Below are positions 1 through 5,733 of a stretch of 9,521 nucleotides of DNA, in pieces. The position numbers and the translations under genes are program-made. Position 1 is the stretch's first letter; each line of letters opens with the position of its first letter. Below the pieces are notes generated by a model. That model had not been told where the DNA came from. It saw only the letters and a program-made list of their open reading frames with translations, and searched no databases. The stretch comes from Oscillospiraceae bacterium (GTDB lineage: Bacteria; Bacillota; Clostridia; Oscillospirales; Oscillospiraceae): the NCBI GenBank assembly GCA_020866945.1, contig JAJBVW010000013.1, positions 1-9,521 on the forward strand, written 5' to 3'.

Positions 1-762
1 CCAAGCGCCGGGACGGACGCCTCCGGCCAGCAGACCACCGCCGTGTTCACGGGAGACCATTATGTGCTGAATGGCTCCAAGATATTCAGCACAAATGGCG
101 GCGCGGCAGAGGTATATATCATCATGGCCATGACGGACAAGTCCCAGGGCAGCCGGGGCATCTCCGCCTTCATTGTGGAAAAATCCTTCCCCGGCTTCTC
201 CGTCGGCCGGGAGGAAAAGAAAATGGGCATTCGCGGCTCCTCCACGGCGGAGCTTGTGATGGAGGACTGCATTGTGCCGAAGGAGAACCTTCTGGGCCGG
301 GAGGGCCAGGGCTTCAAGATTGCCCTGCACACCCTGGACGGCGGGCGCATCGGCGTCGCGGCGCAGGCCCTTGGTCTGGGCGAGGGCGCCATCAACGAGG
401 CCATCCAGTATACGAAGGAGCGTATCCAGTTCGGCAAGCGGATAAGCCAGTTCCAGTGGACGCAGTTCCAGCTCGCGGATATGGCCACCAAAATGCAGGC
501 GGCTCAGTATCTCGTCTATGCCGCCGCCGACGCCAAGGATCGCGGCCAGGACTACAGCCAGCAGGCGGCTATGGCAAAGCTGTTCGCCTCCGAGGCGGCC
601 AGCGACGTGACCCGCCGCGCCGTCCAGCTGTTCGGCGGCTATGGCTATACGCGGGATTACCCCGTGGAGCGCATGATGCGGGACGCGAAGATAACGGAAA
701 TCTATGAAGGCACCAGCGAGGCTCAGCGCATGGTCATCGCGCGCGCCCTGGGCGTGAAGTGA
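1..762 (+). CDS. bcd: Acyl-CoA dehydrogenase, probably butyryl-CoA dehydrogenase (3' part; 5' end outside window)
   Basis: FAD-dependent enzyme reducing crotonyl-CoA to butyryl-CoA in the cytoplasm, working with the EtfAB pair encoded next. The frame is open from base 1, so the gene starts upstream; 253 codons of a usual ~380 are present. The visible N-terminus (PSAGTDASG) is the tail of acyl-CoA dehydrogenase signature 1. The second signature, starting QLFGGYGYTRDYPVERMM, lies near residues 210-230 of the visible part. The catalytic-base Glu of this family falls in the intact IYEGTSEAQR motif close to the C-terminus. An internal GTG at 43 could open a 239-residue ORF but is not the start, because the family sequence continues upstream of it. 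The gene is 13 bp from etfB, whose ribosome site overlaps this stop, so they form one operon. The butyryl-CoA assignment rests on that context; other short-chain acyl-CoA specificities are possible. Confidence 0.9.
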   Translation, partial: PSAGTDASGQQTTAVFTGDHYVLNGSKIFSTNGGAAEVYIIMAMTDKSQGSRGISAFIVEKSFPGFSVGREEKKMGIRGSSTAELVMEDCIVPKENLLGREGQGFKIALHTLDGGRIGVAAQALGLGEGAINEAIQYTKERIQFGKRISQFQWTQFQLADMATKMQAAQYLVYAAADAKDRGQDYSQQAAMAKLFASEAASDVTRRAVQLFGGYGYTRDYPVERMMRDAKITEIYEGTSEAQRMVIARALGVK

Positions 763-775
763 GGAGGCGGAGCAC

Positions 776-1576
776 ATGAAAACAATCGTATGCGTAAAGC
801 AGGTGCCGGACACCTCCGGCAAGGTCGCGGTGAACCCGGACGGAACGCTCAACCGCGCCTCCATGCCCGTTATCACAAACCCTGACGACAAAAGCGCCGT
901 AGAGGCCGCGCTCCAGCTCAAGGATCAATACGGCTGCAAGGTAGTGCTTGTGACCATGGGGCCGGCCGCAGCGGAAAGTATGCTGCGGGAGCTTCTGGCC
1001 ATGGGCGCGGACGAGGCGTATCTCGTCTCCGACCGGGCCTTCGGCGGCTCGGACACCTTCGCCACCAGCCAGATCGTTGCGGCGGCGGTGCATCACATTG
1101 GCCTGGAGCCGGGAGACATCGTCATCTGCGGCCGGCAGGCCATTGATGGGGATACCGCCCAGGTCGGCCCCCAGATTGCGGAAAAGCTGAATCTTCCCCA
1201 GGTGACCTATGCCGCCGACATCCAGGTGCATGGCTCCGCCGTCACCGTCCGTCGTATGCTGGAGGACGGCTACATGACCATCCGGGTGGAGACCCCGTGC
1301 CTCATCACCTGCATGAAGGAGCTGAACGAGCCTCGATATATGTCCGTTTCCGGCATCATGGACTGCTGGGACAAGCCCCTGACCGTCCTGACCTATGAGG
1401 ATTTGAAGGACGAGCCACTCATTGAGCCGGACACCATCGGCCTGAAAGGCTCCCCCACCAACATTGCCAAGAGCTTCACACCCCCGCAAAAGGGTGAGGG
1501 CGTCATGCTTGACGGCGCCGACCGGGAGACAGTGGAAGACCTCGTGAGCCGTCTCACGGCAAAGCATATTCTGTAA
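776..1576 (+). CDS. etfB: Electron transfer flavoprotein beta subunit
   Basis: Small subunit of the EtfAB heterodimer, which in bifurcating Bcd-Etf complexes takes electrons from NADH at its FAD and splits them between ferredoxin and the dehydrogenase. At 266 residues it has normal family length. The protein opens with KTIVCVKQVPDT, carries the conserved nucleotide-binding stretch GRQAIDGDTAQVGPQ (residues 119-133), and at about 158-178 has a region resembling the EtfB signature (VRRMLEDGY..., then VETPCLIT). The tail has GLKGSPTN (222-229) and SFTPPQKG (233-240), and ends LTAKHIL, as in clostridial EtfB. The ATG is preceded by GAGGAGG overlapping the upstream stop, which fixes the start and suggests translational coupling. 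Bifurcating activity is inferred from the pairing with Bcd and family resemblance, not proven by a single residue. Confidence 0.95.
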   Translation: MKTIVCVKQVPDTSGKVAVNPDGTLNRASMPVITNPDDKSAVEAALQLKDQYGCKVVLVTMGPAAAESMLRELLAMGADEAYLVSDRAFGGSDTFATSQIVAAAVHHIGLEPGDIVICGRQAIDGDTAQVGPQIAEKLNLPQVTYAADIQVHGSAVTVRRMLEDGYMTIRVETPCLITCMKELNEPRYMSVSGIMDCWDKPLTVLTYEDLKDEPLIEPDTIGLKGSPTNIAKSFTPPQKGEGVMLDGADRETVEDLVSRLTAKHIL

Positions 1577-1590
1577 GGAGGGCGGACAAG

Positions 1591-2724
1591 ATGAACATGA
1601 TAAACTGGGATAATACAGATACCGCCGCCTTCCACGGCGTTTGGGTATACTGCGAGCAGCGCGGCGGCGCGCTGATGAGCACCGACCTGGAGCTTTTGAG
1701 CCAGGGCCGCCACTTGGCGGATGAGCTGGGCACAGAGCTGTGCGGCGTCCTTTTGGGGGACGGCGTGGACGGTCTAGCCCCCGATCTGGGCGGCTCCGGT
1801 GCGGATAAGGTATATATCTGCAACAGCCCGCTTTTGAAGGATTACACCACGGACGCCCACGCAAAGCTCATCTGCGACCTGGCCCAGACCTATAAGCCGG
1901 AAATCATCCTTTTCGGCGCCACGAATCTGGGCCGCGACCTGGCGCCCCGCGGCGCGGCGCGGCTGCACCCCGGCCTGTGCGCCGACGTCACGCCGCGAGC
2001 CGTGGACATGGGCCCCTATCTGGAATTTCTTCGGGAACATTCCACCCTGGACGAAAAGGGCATTGGGGCGGAAGCCCTTACAAAGCGCTTCGCCAGTGAC
2101 CTAAAAATGACCCGTCCCGCCTTCGGCGGACATCTGATGGCCACCATTGTCTGCCCCCGCTTCCGTCCGGCCATGGCCACCGTGCGGCCCGGCGTCATGG
2201 TGCGCGCTCCCTATGACGAGGCGCGGGCCAAGGCCGTCCAGGTGATACACCCGGACTTCTCCCTGAAAGACGCGGACATCCACACCCAGGTTTTGGAGAC
2301 CGTGAAGGCCGCGAGGGAGCTTGTGGATTTGCTGGGCGCGGACGTTGTGGTCTCCGTTGGCCGCGGCATCGGCAGCGACGTGCAAAAGGGCCTTGCCCTC
2401 GGGCAGGAGCTTGCGGACGTGCTGGGCGGTGTGCTGGGTGGCAGCCGCGTGGCCGTCGATTCCGGCTGGCTCTCCTCCGACCATCAGGTTGGCCAGACGG
2501 GAAAGACCGTCCACCCCAAGCTGTATATCGCGCTGGGCATCTCCGGGGCCATTCAGCACCTGGCCGGAATGCAGGACGCCGGCTGCATCATCGCCGTGAA
2601 CAAAAACGAGGCCGCCCCCATCTTCGAGGTAGCCGATTACGGCATCACCGGCGACCTGTTCAAGGTCGTTCCCATGATGATAGAGCAGTTCCGCGCCGCG
2701 AAGCACGCGAAGGCGGCGGTATAA
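1591..2724 (+). CDS. etfA: Electron transfer flavoprotein alpha subunit
   Basis: Large Etf subunit (377 residues) that binds the FAD shuttling electrons from EtfB to the acyl-CoA dehydrogenase. The N-terminal domain (about 14-135) shows the Etf fold with GATNLGRDLAPR at 109-120. The C-terminal FAD domain is very well conserved: VSVGRGIGSD (254-263), SRVAVDSGWL (285-294), QVGQTGK (299-305), a full match to the EtfA signature at 311-337 (begins LYIALGISGAIQH), then APIFEVADYG and DLFKVVPMM. Between ADVT (131-134) and KMTRPAFGG (172-180) there are about 35 residues, longer than the short linker in many EtfA proteins. The start ATG has AAGGAGGG 8 bases upstream, overlapping the etfB stop; an ATG two codons later is less well placed. 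A strong intrinsic terminator follows the stop. Confidence 0.95.
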   Translation: MNMINWDNTDTAAFHGVWVYCEQRGGALMSTDLELLSQGRHLADELGTELCGVLLGDGVDGLAPDLGGSGADKVYICNSPLLKDYTTDAHAKLICDLAQTYKPEIILFGATNLGRDLAPRGAARLHPGLCADVTPRAVDMGPYLEFLREHSTLDEKGIGAEALTKRFASDLKMTRPAFGGHLMATIVCPRFRPAMATVRPGVMVRAPYDEARAKAVQVIHPDFSLKDADIHTQVLETVKAARELVDLLGADVVVSVGRGIGSDVQKGLALGQELADVLGGVLGGSRVAVDSGWLSSDHQVGQTGKTVHPKLYIALGISGAIQHLAGMQDAGCIIAVNKNEAAPIFEVADYGITGDLFKVVPMMIEQFRAAKHAKAAV

Positions 2725-2733
2725 AACGCATCG

Positions 2734-2769
2734 AAAAACGGTCAACCCTTTGCGGCTGGCCGTTTTTTT
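2734..2769 (+). terminator. Intrinsic terminator after the bcd-etfB-etfA operon
   Basis: The left arm AAAAACGGTCAACC (2734-2747) pairs with GGCTGGCCGTTTTT, allowing one G-U pair and one A-C mismatch, around a six-base loop (2748-2753). The right arm runs into seven Ts (2763-2769). It lies 10 bases after the etfA stop and ends only two bases before the truA ribosome site, so no separate promoter fits between it and truA. Confidence 0.85.
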
Positions 2770-2788
2770 CTGGAGGAAGCACAGACAG

Positions 2789-3538
2789 ATGAAAAACTAT
2801 AAGCTGACCATCGCCTACGACGGCACGCGCTATCGGGGCTGGCAGAGCCAGGGAAATACAGACCAGACCATCCAGGGAAAGCTGCAAACCCTGTTTTCCC
2901 GGCTGGCGGGACAGGAGACGGAGGTGCACGGCTCCGGCCGCACCGACGCGGGCGTTCACGCGAGAGGACAGGTCGCCAATGTGAAGCTGGACACGGCTAT
3001 GACCTGCCAGGAGCTGAAGGAATACTGCAACCACTATCTCCCGGAGGACATCGGCATTCTGGAGGTTTCTGAAGCGCCGGAGCGCTTTCACGCACGGCTG
3101 AACGCAAAATCAAAGTGCTATGTTTACAGGATATGGAACTCCGCCGACCCCTGCGTTTTTGAGCGGCGGTATGTGACGCGCATCCCCCAGCCCTTAGACG
3201 ACGCGGCCATGACGCGGGCCGCCGGGTATCTGACGGGAACCCACGATTTCCGCTCCTTCTGCGGCCTGCGCCGCTTTAAAAAATCCACCGTCCGCACGGT
3301 ATATTCCATCGACATACAGCGGATAGGTCAGGAGCTTCGCATCACCTATGTGGGAAACGGATTTCTCAATCTGATGGTGCGCATCCTGACCGGCACGCTG
3401 GTAGAAGTGGGCCTCGGCCAGCGTTCGCCGGAATCCATGCAGGAGGTTCTCGCCGTCCTGAACCGGGACGCCGCCGGAAAGACCATGCCCCCAACGGGCC
3501 TGTGTCTCGAATATGTCACCTATGACACCGGCCGTTAA
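2789..3538 (+). CDS. truA: tRNA pseudouridine synthase A
   Basis: Converts uridine to pseudouridine at positions 38-40 of tRNA anticodon stem-loops. The protein has 249 residues, normal for Bacillota TruA. It begins MKNYKLTIAYDGTRYRGWQ, the classic TruA start, and holds the catalytic aspartate (D53) in GSGRTDAGVHARG (48-60). Later motifs include FHARLNAKSK, GTHDFRSFCG and NGFLNLMVRILTGTLVEVG, as expected. The ATG at 2789 is preceded by TGGAGGAAG at a good distance; an in-frame TTG at 2750 would add 13 residues but lies inside the upstream terminator and has no ribosome site. The terminator ends just upstream, so expression probably depends on read-through from the etf operon or on controlled antitermination. 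No convincing terminator follows truA; the next transcription unit starts about 75 bases later. Confidence 0.96.
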   Translation: MKNYKLTIAYDGTRYRGWQSQGNTDQTIQGKLQTLFSRLAGQETEVHGSGRTDAGVHARGQVANVKLDTAMTCQELKEYCNHYLPEDIGILEVSEAPERFHARLNAKSKCYVYRIWNSADPCVFERRYVTRIPQPLDDAAMTRAAGYLTGTHDFRSFCGLRRFKKSTVRTVYSIDIQRIGQELRITYVGNGFLNLMVRILTGTLVEVGLGQRSPESMQEVLAVLNRDAAGKTMPPTGLCLEYVTYDTGR

Positions 3539-3566
3539 GGATTAATTAAAAAAATATCAGAATTTT

Positions 3567-3582
3567 GTAAAGTTAGCTTGAC
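3567..3582. promoter_or_regulatory. Palindromic operator-like box 1, overlapping the -35 element
   Basis: GTAAAGTTAGCTTGAC is an imperfect palindrome (6 of 8 base pairs symmetric). In inverted orientation it matches the second box at 3610-3625 at 14 of 16 positions. It overlaps the TTGACA -35 element. A protein bound here would block polymerase. The regulator encoded downstream is the natural candidate ligand, by inference from the autoregulation usual in small XRE regulators. Confidence 0.6.
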
Positions 3583-3609
3583 ATTCATCATGGAGCATGA
3601 TACTATAAT
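3578..3609 (+). promoter_or_regulatory. Sigma-A promoter of the regulator/membrane-protein operon
   Basis: A perfect -35 TTGACA lies at 3578-3583. Two overlapping -10 readings exist: TACTAT at 3601-3606 with an ideal 17-base spacer and an extended TGA just before it, or the perfect TATAAT at 3604-3609 with a long 20-base spacer. Transcription would start near 3613-3616. The surrounding 100 bases are much more AT-rich than the genes. The spacer also holds a perfect inverted repeat, ATCATG-GAG-CATGAT (3587-3601). Confidence 0.8.
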
Positions 3610-3625
3610 ATCAAGCTAGCTTTAC
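3610..3625. promoter_or_regulatory. Palindromic operator-like box 2, at the transcription start
   Basis: ATCAAGCTAGCTTTAC contains a perfect 10-bp palindrome (AAGCTAGCTT, 3613-3622). It is the inverted copy of the box at 3567-3582. The two centres are 43 bp apart, close to four helical turns, so two dimers would sit on the same face of the DNA on either side of the promoter. Confidence 0.6.
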
Positions 3626-3652
3626 TTTTTTATAGAAAGGGGGAAAGCCGTA

Positions 3653-3700
3653 ATGACGGGAGACGAACGCCTCTCCGCGCCGGACGGCGGCGCGGAGTGA
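3653..3700 (+). CDS. Putative 15-codon leader ORF, translationally coupled to the HTH regulator
   Basis: The only strong ribosome site after the promoter (AAAGGGGGA, about 3636-3644) serves this ATG rather than the regulator. The frame encodes MTGDERLSAPDGGAE and stops at TGA 3698-3700, overlapping the regulator's GTG start by two bases (GTGA). The peptide has no recognisable similarity or signal sequence. Its likely role, by inference, is to bring ribosomes through the hairpin that covers the regulator start. So short an ORF could arise by chance; the ribosome site, the overlap and the hairpin together support it. Confidence 0.45.
   Translation: MTGDERLSAPDGGAE
3673..3697 (+). promoter_or_regulatory. 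Start-codon-masking RNA hairpin in the regulator leader
   Basis: CTCCGCGCCG (3673-3682) and CGGCGCGGAG (3688-3697) form a perfect, GC-rich 10-bp stem with the 5-base loop GACGG. The last paired base is the G of the regulator's GTG start. No T-run follows, so it is not a terminator. Folded, it would hide the weak ribosome-binding region of the regulator. A ribosome translating the leader ORF would open it. Confidence 0.6.
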
Positions 3701-3900
3701 AAAACAACCTGGAACAGCTCCGGAAGGAGCGGGGCATCAGGCAGGAGGAGCTGGCCGCGGCCCTGGGCGTCAGCCGCCAGACCATCATATCCCTGGAAAA
3801 GGGGCGGTATAATCCCTCCATCGTCCTGGCCTTTAAACTGGCCCGGTACTTTGACCGGCAAATCGAGGACATATTTTTCTATGAGGAGGAAGAGGAATGA
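3697..3900 (+). CDS. Small XRE/Cro-C1-type helix-turn-helix transcriptional regulator
   Basis: A 67-residue DNA-binding protein consisting almost wholly of one HTH domain (about 4-58). The motif is clear: LRKERGIRQEELAAALGVSR with SRQTIISLEKGRYNPS forming the recognition-helix region, then AFKLARYFDRQIEDIFF. This one-domain architecture is common in Bacillota and archaea, usually cotranscribed with a small membrane protein. The GTG start gives the standard family N-terminus (MKNNLEQLR) and is the only usable start in frame, but it has almost no ribosome site of its own and is covered by the hairpin at 3673-3697. The last five codons encode EEEEE; their GAGGAGGAAGAGGAA sequence is also the ribosome site of the next gene, whose ATG overlaps this stop (ATGA). 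It probably controls its own promoter through the two palindromic boxes; this is inference. Confidence 0.9.
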   Translation: MKNNLEQLRKERGIRQEELAAALGVSRQTIISLEKGRYNPSIVLAFKLARYFDRQIEDIFFYEEEEE

Positions 3901-4277
3901 ACAAGGGCTATAAATATCGGGGCTGGTTCTGGATGGCGCTGTGCGCGGTGTCCATCGTGGCGCTGATCGTTGACCTGGCAATGGGTCGGGGCGCCTACCA
4001 GCGGATAAGCTCCGTCATCATCTGCGCGGCGGGGGTGCTGTATCACCGGCGGCTGAAGCAGCCGGACTGGGAAGAGACCTACGGCATCCTGGACGAGCGG
4101 GAGACCCAGATCCGGGCCACAGCGGCCAGCCTTACCATCAAAATTATGGGCATCGGGATGTACGGCGCGGCCATGCTCATGGGAAACGGCCCGGCGTCCT
4201 GGTCGCTGATGGCAGCGGCTGTTATCGGCGCGGCGGTCTATTTCATCGCCATGCTGATTGTAGAGCGCAAAATGTGA
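3897..4277 (+). CDS. Four-helix membrane protein, DUF2178-like
   Basis: A 126-residue integral membrane protein with probable helices at about 9-29, 34-50, 81-96 and 102-122. Between helices 2 and 3 lies DERETQIRATAASLT (66-80), resembling the DERxxxI...A...T motif of DUF2178-type membrane proteins that accompany small HTH regulators. The function of this family is not established. Translation is coupled to the regulator by an ATGA overlap and a purine-rich ribosome site inside the regulator's final codons. By analogy with other regulator/membrane-protein pairs it could sense an envelope condition or modulate the regulator, but nothing in the sequence proves this. Family assignment is from motif memory and is moderate in certainty; the membrane topology is firmer. 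Confidence 0.75.
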   Translation: MNKGYKYRGWFWMALCAVSIVALIVDLAMGRGAYQRISSVIICAAGVLYHRRLKQPDWEETYGILDERETQIRATAASLTIKIMGIGMYGAAMLMGNGPASWSLMAAAVIGAAVYFIAMLIVERKM

Positions 4278-4286
4278 GGTGCAGAC

Positions 4287-4976
4287 ATGGAGCTTACGAC
4301 TGTAGTGAAAATCGTTGCCATTGTTTTTAACATCCTGCTGGCCGTGGTGCTGCTGGGGACAGTTCTTTACATCACCAGCCCCAAGGGGCGGGAGAAACGG
4401 AAGAACCACGAGCCGTTCATCATCATTTACTGGGATATTGGCATTATATTTGTCGCGGTGCTGATTGTCGCGGGCGTGGTCTGGGGCGTCAACCAGGGGG
4501 TTCAGAGCCAGGAGGACAACGCCATGGACATTACCGCCGCCAACACCCCCGTCCACCTGTTTCTGGCGCTGACCCCCGACCTGACCATAGAGGAGGCGGA
4601 GGCCATGGCGGAGGAATACGGCTGGGATACTTTTTCCTGGGAGGCCCTGGATTCCAACACGACAGAGATGGACATATACCCGGAGGAGAGCAGCTATTTG
4701 AGTTCATCGGCTGTCTACGGCGTCACCATGGAGCTTACCTTCTTCGGTGAGGACAGCAAGGTTCTGCAAAGCGCCACCCTGCTGATAAAGACGGAGTACG
4801 GCACCGCCACCTGCTATTACTACCCCACAGAGGTCACGGAATACGGAAGGGAAACGGGCTTCAATCTCACCGTCAAGGCCAAGGGCCACCTTTTCTCCAA
4901 GAAGTATCTGCTGGACACGCCCCAGGAGGTCATCGACATCGCCTACCCCATCGTATACCCGGACGGGCTGGCGTGA
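4287..4976 (+). CDS. Two-helix membrane protein with extracytoplasmic domain, paralogue A (function unknown)
   Basis: 229 residues with helices at about 6-29 and 45-67, joined by a basic loop (SPKGREKRKN). By the positive-inside rule this puts the loop in the cytoplasm and the 160-residue C-terminal part outside. That part has a helix-like stretch (LTPDLTIEEAEAMAEEYGW, 95-113), then probable strands (YGVTMELTFF, SATLLIKT, TATCYYYP) and a C-terminal region shared almost exactly with the next gene. It has one exported-side cysteine (TATC, 176). I recognise no family; the helix-then-strands pattern loosely recalls small periplasmic-type alpha/beta domains, but I would not name one. There is no lipobox; the anchor is the helical hairpin. 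The ATG has GAGGT about 6 bases upstream, overlapping the previous stop. Confidence 0.85.
   Translation: MELTTVVKIVAIVFNILLAVVLLGTVLYITSPKGREKRKNHEPFIIIYWDIGIIFVAVLIVAGVVWGVNQGVQSQEDNAMDITAANTPVHLFLALTPDLTIEEAEAMAEEYGWDTFSWEALDSNTTEMDIYPEESSYLSSSAVYGVTMELTFFGEDSKVLQSATLLIKTEYGTATCYYYPTEVTEYGRETGFNLTVKAKGHLFSKKYLLDTPQEVIDIAYPIVYPDGLA
4851..4976 (+). repeat. Near-identical 126-bp direct repeat, copy 1 (3' end of paralogue A)
   Basis: Matches 5545-5670 (offset 694) with only two differences: C at 4958 against T at 5652 (silent) and G at 4971 against T at 5665 (Ala to Ser). The first 107 bases (4851-4957) are identical. Similarity falls sharply upstream of 4851 although the genes are paralogous throughout. 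Confidence 0.95.
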
Positions 4977-4989
4977 AAGGAGGGCGCGG

Positions 4990-5670
4990 ATGAACGCTGA
5001 CATCATTCTGTCCGGCATTCGGAACGTGGGGCCATTTGTCCTGGCTGCCGCTGTTTTCGGCATCGCCTGGTACGTCTCCAGCCCCAAATTTCAGGGCCGC
5101 CGGATTGCGTCCTTTTTCGCCATACGAACCAATGTGGGCATTTTCTTTGTTGTGATTGGAACCATCCTGGGTCTGGTTTATATTGGGGCCAAGGAAGTCG
5201 AGTATATGGACGAAAACTCCATGGTAATCACGGTGGAAAACACCACCGTCCCCCTGTTTCTGACACTGACGCCGGAGACCACCATAGGGGAAGTGGAGGC
5301 CATGGCCGAGGAGTATGGCTGGTTCACGTCCATGGTGCAGCAGAGCAGCTCCATCGAGCTGTCTGTATACCCGGACAGGGAGAACACCGGCAAGCTCTAC
5401 AGCGGAAAGAAGGGCGTGGAGCTGGAGCTGTATTTTGAAAGCGATGGAATACACTCGCTGCTAAGCGCCTATCTGCTGATCATAACAGACAGCGGCAACG
5501 CCACCTGCCGCTACTTCCCCACGGACTACACGGAATGGGGCGGCGAAACGGGCTTCAATCTCACCGTCAAGGCCAAGGGCCACCTTTTCTCCAAGAAGTA
5601 TCTGCTGGACACGCCCCAGGAGGTCATCGACATCGCCTACCCCATCGTATATCCGGACGGGCTGTCGTGA
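4990..5670 (+). CDS. Two-helix membrane protein with extracytoplasmic domain, paralogue B (function unknown)
   Basis: 226 residues, same design as its upstream neighbour: helices at about 11-30 and 46-66, a basic cytoplasmic loop (SPKFQGRRIASFFAIR), then an exported C-terminal domain. Shared positions run through the domain, for example LFLTLTPETTIGEVEAMAEEYGW aligned as LTPETTIGEVEAMAEEYGW (93-111), MVITVENTTV and NATCRYFPTD. From ETGFN (186) to the end it is identical to paralogue A except for the last residue. The N-terminal half is clearly diverged, so this is an older duplication with a recently homogenised 3' end. The start is set by AAGGAGGG overlapping the previous stop. Function is unknown. 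The pair might form a heteromer or bind related ligands outside the cell; this is inference. Confidence 0.85.
   Translation: MNADIILSGIRNVGPFVLAAAVFGIAWYVSSPKFQGRRIASFFAIRTNVGIFFVVIGTILGLVYIGAKEVEYMDENSMVITVENTTVPLFLTLTPETTIGEVEAMAEEYGWFTSMVQQSSSIELSVYPDRENTGKLYSGKKGVELELYFESDGIHSLLSAYLLIITDSGNATCRYFPTDYTEWGGETGFNLTVKAKGHLFSKKYLLDTPQEVIDIAYPIVYPDGLS
5545..5670 (+). repeat. Near-identical 126-bp direct repeat, copy 2 (3' end of paralogue B)
   Basis: Second copy of the segment at 4851-4976, 124 of 126 bases identical. Both copies end exactly at the TGA stop codons; beyond them the sequences differ apart from purine-rich ribosome-site-like bases. Confidence 0.95.
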
Positions 5671-5733
5671 GAGGTGAAATCACATATTACCTGCGCAGGT
5701 TTATGAATTACGGCAAGGAAGGAGGGAATTTTC

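Noticed and set aside
734..1864. 376-codon minus-strand frame across the bcd end, etfB and the etfA start
   Set aside because: Antisense to three well-supported genes, with arginine/proline-rich composition and no recognisable motif.
2750..2788. Upstream TTG start for truA adding 13 residues
   Set aside because: It falls inside the intrinsic terminator, lacks a ribosome site, and TruA proteins normally begin at the MKNYKLTIAYDG sequence reached from the ATG at 2789.
3541..3570. Possible terminator after truA (AAAAT...ATTTT)
   Set aside because: Only a short AT-only stem with no GC pairs; too weak to call.
3879..4556. 225-codon minus-strand frame across the regulator operon
   Set aside because: His/Arg/Pro-rich mirror frame of the DUF2178-like gene and paralogue A, both supported by ribosome sites and membrane topology.
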